Of a DNA stretch of 64,000 bases, positions 8,992 to 17,440 are shown one piece after another. A program made the translations under genes and the position numbers. Under the pieces are notes generated by a model that saw nothing but the letters and a program-made list of their open reading frames with translations, was not told where the DNA came from and made no database searches. This DNA is from CAVYUC01 sp963816685 (GTDB lineage Bacteria; Bacteroidota; Bacteroidia; Bacteroidales; Prolixibacteraceae). Where the stretch lies: NCBI GenBank assembly GCA_963816685.1, contig CAWFMB010000021.1, positions 62,001-126,000 on the forward strand, given 5' to 3'. Positions within the stretch are counted from its first letter, which is position 1, and each line of letters starts with the position of its first letter.

Positions 8992-10038
8992 ATGAAAGCA
9001 GCAGTTCTTGAATCATACAGTAACTTTGTCTGGAAAGATGTTCCCTCGCCTGAAGTGAAAGAGGATGAGGTTTTGGTAAGAATAAAATTTGCAAGCATAT
9101 GTGGTACGGATTTGCATATTTTTCCCGGTGATTTTCATCCCCGCACACAGGTGCCATTTATCCCCGGCCACGAAATGGGCGGTGTGGTTGAAGCTGTTGG
9201 TAAAGATGTAACCGGTTTTGAACCCGGCGATAAAGTGGCTGTCGATCCGATAATCTGGTGCGGAGAGTGTCCTGCCTGTCAGCGGAAACATTACCCGGCC
9301 TGCACAAAATTAAAGTTGCTGGGTGTGGATTTGGACGGCGGGTTTGCCCAGCAAATTTCGGTACCGCCCCACATGTTGTTTAAAGCTGCACCACATATTC
9401 CCAACGAACATGTTGCACTGGTTGAAATATACGGGATCGGTTTTCATGCAAATAACCGAGCCGGAACCAGGGCAGGCGATGTATTGGCTATATGGGGAGC
9501 CGGAAGAGTAGGACAGGTCATTTTGCAGGCGGCACGTACAAAAACAAAGGGCACCATTTTTATTGTTGATCCTTTGGAAAACAGGCTGGCAATTGCTGCA
9601 GAAAATTATGATAATATAATCACCATAAATCCGGAAAAGGAAAATCCGGTTGATGTAATTAAAGAACATACAGAAGGAAAAGGTGTGGACATCGCTTTTG
9701 AAGCAGTAGGTCATGCCACCGAAATTGAAGGTGTGCATACACCGGTGCGAAGTTGCATTCAGAGTTTACGCGGCGGAGGAAAAGTTTGTGTTCTTGGCCT
9801 TGGCGATGATCCTTCTCCTGTACTTTTTAAAGAATTGATCTGGAAAGAAGGCCAGATTGTTACTTCGCGGGTGAGCGATGGTGAATTTGCCGAAGTTCTT
9901 GAACATTTAAACAAGGACCATCTCAAACCTGAAGCATTGATTTCGAAAATTATGCCCGGTTCAGAAATACAAAAGGCTTTTGAACTGGTTCAGAATGAAA
10001 AGGAAAAGTATTTGAAGGTTTTGCTGGATTTCAGTTAA
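8992..10038 (+). CDS. zinc-dependent alcohol (polyol/sugar-acid) dehydrogenase, MDR family
   Basis: A 348-residue medium-chain dehydrogenase related to sorbitol and threonine dehydrogenases. Catalytic zinc ligands appear in SICGTDLHIF (Cys about 37) and IPGHEMGGVVE (His/Glu about 60-61); the structural zinc lobe is CGECPACQRKHYPAC (about 91-105). The nucleotide-binding motif is IWGAGRVGQ (about 170-178). It precedes uxaE on the same strand by about 150 bases, but uxaE has its own operator and promoter, so it may be regulated separately. Its position suggests oxidation or reduction of a hexuronate-derived polyol or aldonate, such as fructuronate/mannonate or tagaturonate/altronate; this is inference from context only. 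Confidence 0.85.
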   Translation: MKAAVLESYSNFVWKDVPSPEVKEDEVLVRIKFASICGTDLHIFPGDFHPRTQVPFIPGHEMGGVVEAVGKDVTGFEPGDKVAVDPIIWCGECPACQRKHYPACTKLKLLGVDLDGGFAQQISVPPHMLFKAAPHIPNEHVALVEIYGIGFHANNRAGTRAGDVLAIWGAGRVGQVILQAARTKTKGTIFIVDPLENRLAIAAENYDNIITINPEKENPVDVIKEHTEGKGVDIAFEAVGHATEIEGVHTPVRSCIQSLRGGGKVCVLGLGDDPSPVLFKELIWKEGQIVTSRVSDGEFAEVLEHLNKDHLKPEALISKIMPGSEIQKAFELVQNEKEKYLKVLLDFS

Positions 10039-10095
10039 GGAACAGCTTCCTTGTTGTAAAAATTCATTTTATACCTGTATAACACACAAATATTT

Positions 10096-10126
10096 TTTGT
10101 ATCCAGAAAATATATCCATATTTTCG
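10096..10126 (+). promoter_or_regulatory. predicted Bacteroidota-type promoter of the uxaE operon
   Basis: A -33-like TTTG (10096-10099) and a -7-like TATTTTCG (10119-10126; one mismatch to TAnnTTTG) are separated by 19 bases, the usual spacing for the Bacteroidota primary sigma factor. The downstream end overlaps the LacI-type operator, which would place the transcription start within the operator. Confidence 0.45.
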
Positions 10127-10138
10127 TGTTCGTACACG
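10125..10138. promoter_or_regulatory. LacI-family operator upstream of uxaE
   Basis: CGTGTTCGTACACG is a near-perfect palindrome with the central CG typical of LacI-family operators. The surrounding 22 bases (10121-10142) recur exactly, in reverse orientation, upstream of the lacI-like gene at 36652-36673. It overlaps the predicted -7 element, a position suited to repression. Confidence 0.8.
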
Positions 10139-10184
10139 GAAACGAAACTTTTATTCTTTTTACTAAAGTTAAATCAGATAAAAA

Positions 10185-11432
10185 ATGAAGCTCGGAAAAT
10201 ACAGTTTTGGAATTGGCGACCGCTTTAATCATGAAGGACAGGCACAGTTAAAAGCAATTATTAAAGCGAATAATCAGGGAGTGGAGGTGACTCCGGTATG
10301 GAACAAATCGAACCGTGAACACAATATTGTTCATTCCGAACCGGAAGGAACACGTCTGGAAGCAGATGAAGCTGTAAAAAAGCTGGATTGGAAGGGGGCT
10401 TATTTTGTGGATGCTGATCATATCAATTTATCGACTGTAGACCGGTTTATTGATTATTCTGATTTTTTCACCCTTGATGTAGCTATGTATATTGGTAATG
10501 AATCGGAACTGGCTTATTCCGCTTCATTTAAAAAATCGTGCAGAGAACTGGGCAGCGAAATTTCAATACCGGGAATTGAGGAGCCTGTTAAAATTACAGA
10601 TGAATTACTAGATACTGTTTCCCGAAAATATCTGGCAGCCATAAAAGAGGCGGGGGCCATATACCGCCACATCGAGCAGAAAAAAGGTGCCGGAAATTTT
10701 GTTACCGAAGTGTCGATGGATGAAGTGGAAGATCCGCAAACTCCGGTTGAATTGTTTTTCATTTTAAAAATGATTGCCGATGAAAATATTCCGGCTCAAA
10801 CCATAGCCCCCAAATTTACCGGCCGCTTTAATAAAGGTGTGGATTATGTGGGCGACATTAAACAGTTTGCCAAAGAGTTTGAACAGGATGTCCTGGTGAT
10901 TGATTATGCAGTAAAGAATTTTGGACTTCCTGCCGGTTTGAAGCTCAGCATTCATTCCGGTTCAGATAAATTCACCATTTATCCGGTAATGGCCGAAATC
11001 ATAAAACGTTACAACAAGGGCCTGCATGTAAAAACTGCAGGTACAACCTGGCTCGAAGAAGTTATTGGCCTTGCCGTTTCGGGAGATGAAGGACTGGCTG
11101 TTGCAAAAGAAATTTATGCTCAGGCACTTGAGCGAAAAGAAGAACTTTGCGGTCCTTATGCCGATGTAATTAATATTGATGAATCCAGGTTGCCTTCAAA
11201 AGATGAGGTGGCAGAATGGAGCGGTGATAAATTTGCCAATACCCTGCGGCACATTCCCGGCCATACGGATTATAATTCCAATTTCAGGCAGCTGATTCAT
11301 GTGGGCTATAAAGTTGCGGCTGAAATGGGCGATAAATATACCTATCTGTTGAAGAAGTATGAAAAAGTAGTGGGAGAATGCGTTGCAGAAAACATTTACG
11401 ATCGTCATCTGAAACGATTGTTTAATTTGTAA
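10185..11432 (+). CDS. uxaE: tagaturonate epimerase (UxaE family)
   Basis: A 415-residue protein recognised as the UxaE-type tagaturonate 3-epimerase family, which converts D-tagaturonate to D-fructuronate and so merges galacturonate and glucuronate catabolism. Sequence support: the N-terminal YSFGIGDRFNHEGQAQL, GAYFVDADHINLSTVDRF (residues about 68-85), and KLSIHSGSDKFTIYPVMAEI (about 252-271), which gives probable metal or substrate ligands. It is followed, after a small GxxExxY cassette, by uxaC, kdgK, kdgA and an ExuT-like transporter on the same strand, which strongly supports a uronate role. A LacI-type operator and a plausible promoter lie 45-90 bases upstream. The exact stereochemistry is taken from the family, not from the sequence. 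Confidence 0.75.
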   Translation: MKLGKYSFGIGDRFNHEGQAQLKAIIKANNQGVEVTPVWNKSNREHNIVHSEPEGTRLEADEAVKKLDWKGAYFVDADHINLSTVDRFIDYSDFFTLDVAMYIGNESELAYSASFKKSCRELGSEISIPGIEEPVKITDELLDTVSRKYLAAIKEAGAIYRHIEQKKGAGNFVTEVSMDEVEDPQTPVELFFILKMIADENIPAQTIAPKFTGRFNKGVDYVGDIKQFAKEFEQDVLVIDYAVKNFGLPAGLKLSIHSGSDKFTIYPVMAEIIKRYNKGLHVKTAGTTWLEEVIGLAVSGDEGLAVAKEIYAQALERKEELCGPYADVINIDESRLPSKDEVAEWSGDKFANTLRHIPGHTDYNSNFRQLIHVGYKVAAEMGDKYTYLLKKYEKVVGECVAENIYDRHLKRLFNL

Positions 11433-11435
11433 AGG

Positions 11436-11917
11436 TTCTTAACCGCAAAGCAATCAAAGAATGCGCAAAGGTCACAATTATGAATGAGAATGAAATTGCA
11501 TACCATATAATAGGTGCTGCCCTGGAAGTTCATAAATCCTTAGGTCCTGGCCTTCTTGAAAATGCTTATCAGGAATGTTTGGCATATAAATTAAATCAAC
11601 TCGATTTTATTGTTGAAAAAGAAAAACCAATGCCACTGGTTTTTGAAAAAGTTAAACTTGAGTGTGGATATCGTCTGGATCTTTTAGTAGAAAAAAAAGT
11701 CGTTATAGAAGTAAAAAGTGTTGAAGCATTAAATGATGTTCACCTTGCTCAAATTTTAACTTATCTAAAATTAGGGAATTATAAATTAGGTTTATTGATG
11801 AATTTTAATGTGGCGCTTTTGAAAAATGGAATTAAAAGAGTAATAAACGGAAAATTGAAAGAATAATTTTCACTTGGTGAACTTTGTGTAAAAGCATAGT
11901 GAACTTTGTGGTTAAAT
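11436..11917. mobile_element. GxxExxY cassette bounded by inverted repeats
   Basis: A roughly 480-base insert between uxaE and uxaC. The left edge reads TTAACCGCAAAG, then CAAAGGTCAC about 15 bases later (11439-11474). The right edge in reverse complement reads TTAACCACAAAG, then CAAAGTTCACC. These are two imperfect inverted arms of the TTAACC(A/G)CAAAG repeat type, and they enclose a single small gene. No transposase is encoded, so mobility is inferred from structure only. Confidence 0.6.
11480..11866 (+). CDS. GxxExxY family protein
   Basis: A 128-residue protein of the GxxExxY family, named for the motif seen here as GPGLLENAY (residues about 22-30). The C-terminal half has a PD-(D/E)xK nuclease-like pattern: YRLDLLVEKKVVIEVKS (Asp about 69, Glu-Val-Lys about 79-81), then Q in LAQILTYLK. 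Biological function has not been established for the family. It lies between uxaE and uxaC and is flanked by imperfect inverted repeats, so it looks like cargo of an inserted element rather than a uronate gene. The ATG at 11480 follows the left repeat arm directly. Nuclease activity is inferred from fold similarity only. Confidence 0.85.
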   Translation: MNENEIAYHIIGAALEVHKSLGPGLLENAYQECLAYKLNQLDFIVEKEKPMPLVFEKVKLECGYRLDLLVEKKVVIEVKSVEALNDVHLAQILTYLKLGNYKLGLLMNFNVALLKNGIKRVINGKLKE

Positions 11918-11925
11918 GCGAAATA

Positions 11926-13329
11926 ATGAAAAAATTTATGGATGAGAATTTCCTGCTGCAGAGCGTAACAGCGCAGGAATTGTACCACAACCATGCGGCT
12001 AAAATGCCCATATTCGATTACCATTGCCACATTAATCCAAAGGAAATTGCAGAAGACAGGCAGTTTGAAAATATAACCCAAATCTGGTTGTATGGCGATC
12101 ACTATAAATGGAGGGCAATGCGGGCAAATGGTGTGGATGAAAAATATTGCACCGGCAATGCACCGGATTGGGAGAAATTTGAAAAGTGGGCTGAAACAGT
12201 TCCCTTCACTTTACGCAATCCGCTGTATCACTGGACACATCTCGAACTAAAGAAGTTTTTTGGAATTAATAAAATATTAAATCCGGAAACAGCAAAGGAA
12301 ATATGGGAGGTATGTAATGCAAAATTACAGACACCTGAATATTCAGTTCGGAATATCATCAGAATGGCGAATGTTCATACAATCTGTACGACCGATGATC
12401 CCATTGATTCGCTTGAATATCACCGGCAGATAAAAGAAAGTGGTTTTGAGGTGAACGTTCTGCCGGCCTGGCGTCCCGACAAAGCAATGGCTGTTGAAGA
12501 TGCAAAAGTATTTAATGTTTATCTGGATAAACTTGCAATTGCTGCTGAAATACAAATCAATTCATTTGAAGAATTCATGAAAGCCATTGACAGGCGCCAT
12601 CAGTTTTTTCATGACAATGGGTGCCGGTTGTCTGATCATGGCCTTGAAACTGCAATTGCAGAAGATTACACAGCGAATGAAATTTCTGCTGTCTTTTCAA
12701 AAGTCAGGAGTGGAAACAGTTTAACCCAATCTGAAATTCTGAAGTTTAAATCGTGTATGCTGGTTGAATTTGGAATTCTCGATCATTCAAGAGGATGGAC
12801 ACAGCAATTCCATATCGGCGCGTTGCGAAACAACAGTACCCGCCTGTTTAAACAATTGGGTCCCGACACAGGATTCGATTCCATAGGCGATTTCGAAATA
12901 GCACGGCCGCTTTCAAAACTTCTCGACCGGTTGGATATGGAAAATCAATTGGCTAAAACAGTTGTTTATAATCTTAATCCACGCGATAATGCATTGATAG
13001 CAACTATGATTGGAAACTTTCAGGATGGTTCTGTTCCCGGAAAAATGCAGTTTGGTTCGGGCTGGTGGTTTTTGGATCAGAAAGATGGAATGGAACAGCA
13101 AATAAATGCACTTTCGAATCTTGGCTTATTAAGCCGTTTTGTGGGTATGCTTACTGATTCACGCAGTTTTCTTTCCTATACGCGTCACGAATATTTCAGG
13201 CGAACATTATGTAATTTGTTGGGAAATGACGTGGAAAATGGTGAAATCCCAAATGATATGGAATTGTTGGGGCAAATGGTAGAGAATATCTGTTTTAATA
13301 ATGCAAGGGAATATTTTAATTTTGGATAA
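11926..13329 (+). CDS. uxaC: glucuronate/galacturonate isomerase
   Basis: Uronate isomerase: converts D-glucuronate to D-fructuronate and D-galacturonate to D-tagaturonate, the first step of hexuronate breakdown. Length is 467 residues, normal for UxaC. Signature of the amidohydrolase-like barrel: IFDYHCHINPKEIAEDR (residues about 26-42, metal-binding His-x-His) and TTDDPIDSLEYH (about 151-162); the C-terminal MLTDSRSFLSYTRHEYFRR is also typical. The open frame extends 14 codons further upstream into the right arm of the GxxExxY cassette; I chose the ATG at 11926 because homologues start with a short MKKFMDENFLL segment. kdgK follows after 58 bases, so it is cotranscribed. Confidence 0.96.
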   Translation: MKKFMDENFLLQSVTAQELYHNHAAKMPIFDYHCHINPKEIAEDRQFENITQIWLYGDHYKWRAMRANGVDEKYCTGNAPDWEKFEKWAETVPFTLRNPLYHWTHLELKKFFGINKILNPETAKEIWEVCNAKLQTPEYSVRNIIRMANVHTICTTDDPIDSLEYHRQIKESGFEVNVLPAWRPDKAMAVEDAKVFNVYLDKLAIAAEIQINSFEEFMKAIDRRHQFFHDNGCRLSDHGLETAIAEDYTANEISAVFSKVRSGNSLTQSEILKFKSCMLVEFGILDHSRGWTQQFHIGALRNNSTRLFKQLGPDTGFDSIGDFEIARPLSKLLDRLDMENQLAKTVVYNLNPRDNALIATMIGNFQDGSVPGKMQFGSGWWFLDQKDGMEQQINALSNLGLLSRFVGMLTDSRSFLSYTRHEYFRRTLCNLLGNDVENGEIPNDMELLGQMVENICFNNAREYFNFG

Positions 13330-13387
13330 AACTGATGTTGAATCCGTTTTTGGCTTCTATACTGAATTAAAAAATTAAACCTTAATA

Positions 13388-14422
13388 ATGAATAAAGTAG
13401 TAACTTTTGGTGAAATCATGTTGAGGCTGGCGACTCCCGATTATCTTCGTTTTTCGCAGAGCAGTCAGTTTTCTGCAACTTTTGGCGGTGGCGAGGCGAA
13501 TGTTGCTGTTTCACTTGCCAACTTTGGAATCCCTGTAGATTATGTTACCCGGCTTCCTGAAAATGACCTTGGGCAGGCCTGCGTAATGGATTTACGCAAA
13601 TACGGAGTTGGAACAGGCAACATCATCCATGGCGGTAACCGGCTTGGCATCTATTTTCTTGAAACCGGTGCTGTAAGCCGGGGCAGTAAAGTGGTTTATG
13701 ACAGGGCACATTCTTCTGTATCCGAAATTAAACCCGGAATGATCGATTGGGAACAGGTATTCGAAGGTGCCAACTGGTTTCACTGGACAGGCATTACTCC
13801 TGCAATTTCGCAGGGCGCTGCCGATGTTTGCCTTGAAGCCATTAAAAAAGCAAATGAACTTGGAATTACCGTCTCCTGCGATTTAAATTACAGGAAGAAT
13901 TTGTGGAAATACGGCAAATCCGCCGGGGAAGTAATGCCCAACCTTGTTTCAGGAACGGATATCATTTTGGGAAATGAAGAAGATGCTGAAATGGTTTTGG
14001 GAATAAAACCCGAAGGTGTGGATGTTACCGGCGGCCATGTGGAAGGTGAAGCTTATGAATCTGTGTCACGGCAAATTATGCAGCGGTTTCCGCGTTGCAA
14101 AAAAGTGATTACAACATTGCGCGGTTCGGTTAATGCAAATCACAACAGCTGGTCGGGCGTATTGTGGGATGGTACTAAATTATATGAAGCGCCAACGTAT
14201 CAGATTACGCATATTGTTGACCGTGTTGGCGGTGGCGATTCTTTTATGGGTGGATTAATTTACGGATTGCTCACGTATAAAGGTGACGACCAAAAGGCAT
14301 TGAATTTTGCAGTTGCTGCATCCTGCCTCAAACATACGATATACGGCGATTTCAACCAGGTAACTGTTGATGAAGTGGAAAAACTGATGGGAGGCGATGC
14401 CTCCGGAAGGGTAGCCAGATAA
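13388..14422 (+). CDS. kdgK: 2-dehydro-3-deoxygluconokinase (PfkB family)
   Basis: Phosphorylates 2-keto-3-deoxygluconate (KDG) to KDPG with ATP. This 344-residue PfkB/ribokinase-fold protein starts with VVTFGEIMLRLATPDYLRFSQ, typical of KdgK, has the substrate lid motif FGGGEANVAVSLANFG (residues about 35-50), and ends with the anion-hole/catalytic-base motif VGGGDSFMGGLIYG (about 280-293). It is followed by kdgA, which uses its product. A REP-like hairpin starts right at the stop codon and separates it from kdgA by about 130 bases. A second, more divergent PfkB kinase is encoded at 38.8 kb. Confidence 0.93.
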   Translation: MNKVVTFGEIMLRLATPDYLRFSQSSQFSATFGGGEANVAVSLANFGIPVDYVTRLPENDLGQACVMDLRKYGVGTGNIIHGGNRLGIYFLETGAVSRGSKVVYDRAHSSVSEIKPGMIDWEQVFEGANWFHWTGITPAISQGAADVCLEAIKKANELGITVSCDLNYRKNLWKYGKSAGEVMPNLVSGTDIILGNEEDAEMVLGIKPEGVDVTGGHVEGEAYESVSRQIMQRFPRCKKVITTLRGSVNANHNSWSGVLWDGTKLYEAPTYQITHIVDRVGGGDSFMGGLIYGLLTYKGDDQKALNFAVAASCLKHTIYGDFNQVTVDEVEKLMGGDASGRVAR

Positions 14423-14458
14423 AAGCCTCCCTAAATCCCTCCGAAGGAGGGACTTGAG
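14422..14458. repeat. REP-like CCTCCCTAAATCCCTCC hairpin
   Basis: The sequence AAGCCTCCCTAAATCCCTCC is followed by GAAGGAGGGACTTGAGG, giving the stem CCCTCC/GGAGGG with symmetrical flanks. A closely matching copy lies at 38670-38702. It overlaps the kdgK stop codon. There is no T tract, so I treat it as a dispersed repeat rather than a terminator. Confidence 0.7.
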
Positions 14459-14549
14459 GAAAATCCAATATTGGTGTAATTTTATGGAAGAATAAATTTA
14501 TTTATTGTGTCAACTTTAAACTTTGAATTTTAAACTTTAAACTTCAGTT

Positions 14550-15221
14550 ATGTCTCAATTTACAAGAATAGAAGTCGCCCTAAAAATGAAGGAGACCGGC
14601 ATGATTCCGGTATTTTATCATAAAGATATAAATGTGTGTAAAAAAGTTGTAGAAGCCTGTTATGCTGGGGGAGTACGGGTTTTTGAATTTACAAACCGCG
14701 GTGATTTTGCCACACTGGTTTTTGCTGAATTGAATAAATGGACCATTGAAAACTGCCCCGAAATGATAATGGGAGTCGGCTCTGTCGTAGATGAAGGAAC
14801 AGCAGCTATGTATATTGCACTTGGAGCCAATTTTATTGTTTCGCCCTTGATTGATGAGGCAACGGCAAAAGTGTGCAACAAAAGAAAGATATCCTGGAGT
14901 CCGGGTTGCGGATCGGTTACTGAAATTGGCCGTGCGCATGAACTTGGTGCTGAGGTAGTTAAAATTTTCCCGGGGCTGCAGGTCGGTGGTCCCGCATTTG
15001 TTAAGGCAGTAAGAGGACCAATGCCCTGGGCCAGTATAATGCCTACCGGAGGCGTTTCTCCCACTGAAGAAAATTTAAAGGAATGGTTCGAAGCCGGTGC
15101 AACCTGCGTGGGAATGGGATCTCAATTATTCCCCAAAGATGTTTTGGCAAAAGAAAATTATGGCTACATTTCGGAAAAATGTGCTGAGGCGCTGGCTATT
15201 ATCAGAAATTTTAAAAATTAA
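14550..15221 (+). CDS. kdgA: 2-keto-3-deoxy-6-phosphogluconate aldolase (KDPG/KHG aldolase)
   Basis: A 223-residue class I aldolase that splits KDPG into pyruvate and glyceraldehyde-3-phosphate. Visible features of the small TIM-barrel family: GMIPVFYHKDINVCKKVVEACYAGG with the following VFEFTNRG (catalytic Glu region), VGSVVDEGTA, FIVSPLIDEATAKVCNK, and the Schiff-base lysine in GAEVVKIFPG (residues about 134-143), then MPTGGVSPTEENL for phosphate binding. It lies between kdgK and the transporter gene, with a 20-base gap to the latter, consistent with one operon. Slightly longer than E. coli Eda but normal for Bacteroidota. Confidence 0.94.
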   Translation: MSQFTRIEVALKMKETGMIPVFYHKDINVCKKVVEACYAGGVRVFEFTNRGDFATLVFAELNKWTIENCPEMIMGVGSVVDEGTAAMYIALGANFIVSPLIDEATAKVCNKRKISWSPGCGSVTEIGRAHELGAEVVKIFPGLQVGGPAFVKAVRGPMPWASIMPTGGVSPTEENLKEWFEAGATCVGMGSQLFPKDVLAKENYGYISEKCAEALAIIRNFKN

Positions 15222-15241
15222 TATTATCTAAACCAATATTC

Positions 15242-16570
15242 ATGATTGAAGTTAAAAAACCAGTAGGCAGGTATCGTTTCAGGATACTGGCCCTGTTATT
15301 CGCAGCAACTTCTATCAACTATTTTGATAGAAGCCTTATGGGAGTTATGTCACCGGAGCTTATTGAATGGTTCGGCTGGACAAAACAGGATTATTCAAAT
15401 ATTCTTATCGCATTTCAAATTGCATATGCAATAGGGTTGTTAACAATGGGTGGTATAATTGACCGGTTAGGAACCAAAAAAGGGTATATTTTATCCATTG
15501 GTCTCTGGAGTGTTTTTGGAATGCTGCATGCCACCATCGGAAAGGGGTTTAGTTTAATTGGATTTATGCTGGCCCGGTTTGGTCTTGGTTACGGTGAATC
15601 GGGAAACTTTCCGGCTGCAATTAAAGCTACTGCGGAATGGTTCCCCAAAAAGGAACGTGCATTGGCTACAGGTATTTTTAATGCAGCAACAAGTATTGGT
15701 GCAATTGCAGCGCCTTTTGTTATTGGTTGGATTGTCTACTGGAGTGGAGGTTCCCGCGGTCAGGGTGAACTTGTAAACTGGAGAATTCCGTTTTTGATTA
15801 CCGGTGCATTAAGTGCAATTTGGGTTTTTGTTTGGTGGAGAAGTTATCACAAACCTGAACATCACAGTAAAGTTACCAAAGAAGAAATTGCCTACATAAA
15901 CAGCGACTCGGATGTGGAAAATGAAGACAAAATTCCATGGAAAAAAGTGCTTCCCAAAAGACAAACATGGGCATTTTCACTGGCTAAAGTTACCGATGCT
16001 GTGTGGTGGTTTTACCTGTTCTGGGGAGCTATTTTCCTCGCCGAAAATCATGGAGTAAAAATTAAAGAAATGGGATTGCCTTTTCTTGTAATATATTTAA
16101 TAGCAGATACCGGAAGTATTTTTGGAGGATGGCTTTCAGGCGCTTTTATTAAAAAGGGTTGGTCAATAAACAAGGCCAGAAAATTAACATTACTAATTTG
16201 CGCTTTAATTATTTTGCCGGTTGCATTTGTAGCTGTAACCGAAAGTAAATGGATTGCAGTATTCCTTATTGGTTTGGGAGCGGCAGGACATCAGGCCTGG
16301 TCAGCAAATATTTTCACCTTGGTGTCTGATGTATTTCCTAAAAAAGCAACTGCCTCGGTTGTTGGAATTGGCGGAATGGTTGGTGCCGTTGCAGGTATTG
16401 TAAGCAATGTAATTTTAGGTTCTGTACTGGACAATGCCGGAAATACAGGATTTTTCTGGGCGTTTTTGGTTGCTGGTGCTTCTTATCTCATTATTTTAGG
16501 ATTTGTGCATCTGTTAATGCCTAAAATGGAACCATTAAATGAAAGATTAGAACTGGTAGGAAGACCTTAA
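15242..16570 (+). CDS. MFS hexuronate transporter (ExuT-like)
   Basis: A 442-residue major facilitator protein of the anion:cation symporter (ACS) group, to which the hexuronate transporters ExuT/GudP belong. About 12 membrane segments are visible; family markers are ATSINYFDRSLMGVMSP near the N-terminus, GGIIDRLGTKKGY in the cytoplasmic loop 2-3, and LGYGESGNFPAAIKATAEWF (about residues 116-135), typical of ACS sugar-acid carriers. It is the last gene of the uxaE operon and is followed by a terminator, so it probably imports galacturonate or glucuronate across the inner membrane. Substrate is inferred from operon and subfamily. Confidence 0.88.
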   Translation: MIEVKKPVGRYRFRILALLFAATSINYFDRSLMGVMSPELIEWFGWTKQDYSNILIAFQIAYAIGLLTMGGIIDRLGTKKGYILSIGLWSVFGMLHATIGKGFSLIGFMLARFGLGYGESGNFPAAIKATAEWFPKKERALATGIFNAATSIGAIAAPFVIGWIVYWSGGSRGQGELVNWRIPFLITGALSAIWVFVWWRSYHKPEHHSKVTKEEIAYINSDSDVENEDKIPWKKVLPKRQTWAFSLAKVTDAVWWFYLFWGAIFLAENHGVKIKEMGLPFLVIYLIADTGSIFGGWLSGAFIKKGWSINKARKLTLLICALIILPVAFVAVTESKWIAVFLIGLGAAGHQAWSANIFTLVSDVFPKKATASVVGIGGMVGAVAGIVSNVILGSVLDNAGNTGFFWAFLVAGASYLIILGFVHLLMPKMEPLNERLELVGRP

Positions 16571-16586
16571 TTAAAAAAAATAATCT

Positions 16587-16624
16587 AAGGGGGCTGCTAT
16601 CGAAAGATAAGCGGCCCTTTTTTT
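16587..16624 (+). terminator. terminator of the hexuronate operon
   Basis: An extended stem built from AAGGG-GCTGC-TATC and GATA-GCGGC-CCTT around a GAAA tetraloop, with small bulges, then a run of seven T. It lies about 16 bases after the transporter stop. Confidence 0.8.
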
Positions 16625-16690
16625 AACGGCTCTTTTTGAACCAGATTTTTGTTCTTACTTTTAGAGTAAATTGCGATTAGATACCGGAGA

Positions 16691-17440
16691 ATGTTAAAAG
16701 GTACTTCAACAGAAAATTTGACTAAAAAACCACCTTCGCGAAGCAGAAATGTTATCACCGATGCAAGATATTTTCTGCTGAATAAACCTGAAAAGGAAAC
16801 ATTGATAAAATTCAGCAGCGAAGAAAAACGTCAGGAATACATTCAGCGAATATTGCAGCGGGTAGGAATCGATGTCAACAGAAACAAGGTGTTGAATGTT
16901 CATCAGATTGGTGTGGAAGCGCCTGTTGGCTATGTGTTTAATGAATTGCTGAACTGGAATGGCGATTCAACCTGCTGGCCAAATCATGTGGCTAAAATTC
17001 AACGGGTGAATGATGAAATTGAACAAATAAATGTATTGCCGTTTGGCTGGAGAAAATATCCCTTTGGTTTCAAAAGTTTCTTCGGTTTCCATATGATTCC
17101 GCTTTTTAATCTCAACTCCATCCGGATAAAAAAAACACCCGATGCCTTTGATTTCGACAATGCCCGTTATCTTTTGTACCGGAGCAGCGGCGGTTATCCA
17201 ATTGGGATTTTTATCATGTACGTTCGCTCATCAATTGCCGAATTGGGTGAAACTGCGCAATCGCAACTGTTTTTTGCTGTTAGTTTTAATTTCTACGGAA
17301 GAGAAAAGAATGTAAGAAAATGGATTAACAGTGTTTGGGAAGGGGTTCATAACCGTGTCACTTCAAATGTGTTAAACCGGATAAAGCAATTGAGCGAATG
17401 GCGGATAGAGAAAATAAAGAATAAAATGGAGTATTTATAA
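16691..17440 (+). CDS. conserved protein of unknown function, coupled to a glycosidase gene
   Basis: A 249-residue soluble-looking protein with no signal peptide. It has a basic N-terminus (KKPPSRSRN) and a region of alternating strands and helices: GVEAPVGYVFNELLNW (about 77-92), INVLPFGWRKYPFGFKSFFG, and SQLFFAVSFNFYG. The overall pattern could suit an SRPBCC/START-like fold, but I cannot support this firmly. Its stop codon overlaps the start of the next gene (TAATG), so translation of the two is probably coupled, which suggests a shared job with the exported glycosidase. A spacer of about 65 bases follows the hexuronate-operon terminator and should hold its promoter. Confidence 0.55.
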   Translation: MLKGTSTENLTKKPPSRSRNVITDARYFLLNKPEKETLIKFSSEEKRQEYIQRILQRVGIDVNRNKVLNVHQIGVEAPVGYVFNELLNWNGDSTCWPNHVAKIQRVNDEIEQINVLPFGWRKYPFGFKSFFGFHMIPLFNLNSIRIKKTPDAFDFDNARYLLYRSSGGYPIGIFIMYVRSSIAELGETAQSQLFFAVSFNFYGREKNVRKWINSVWEGVHNRVTSNVLNRIKQLSEWRIEKIKNKMEYL

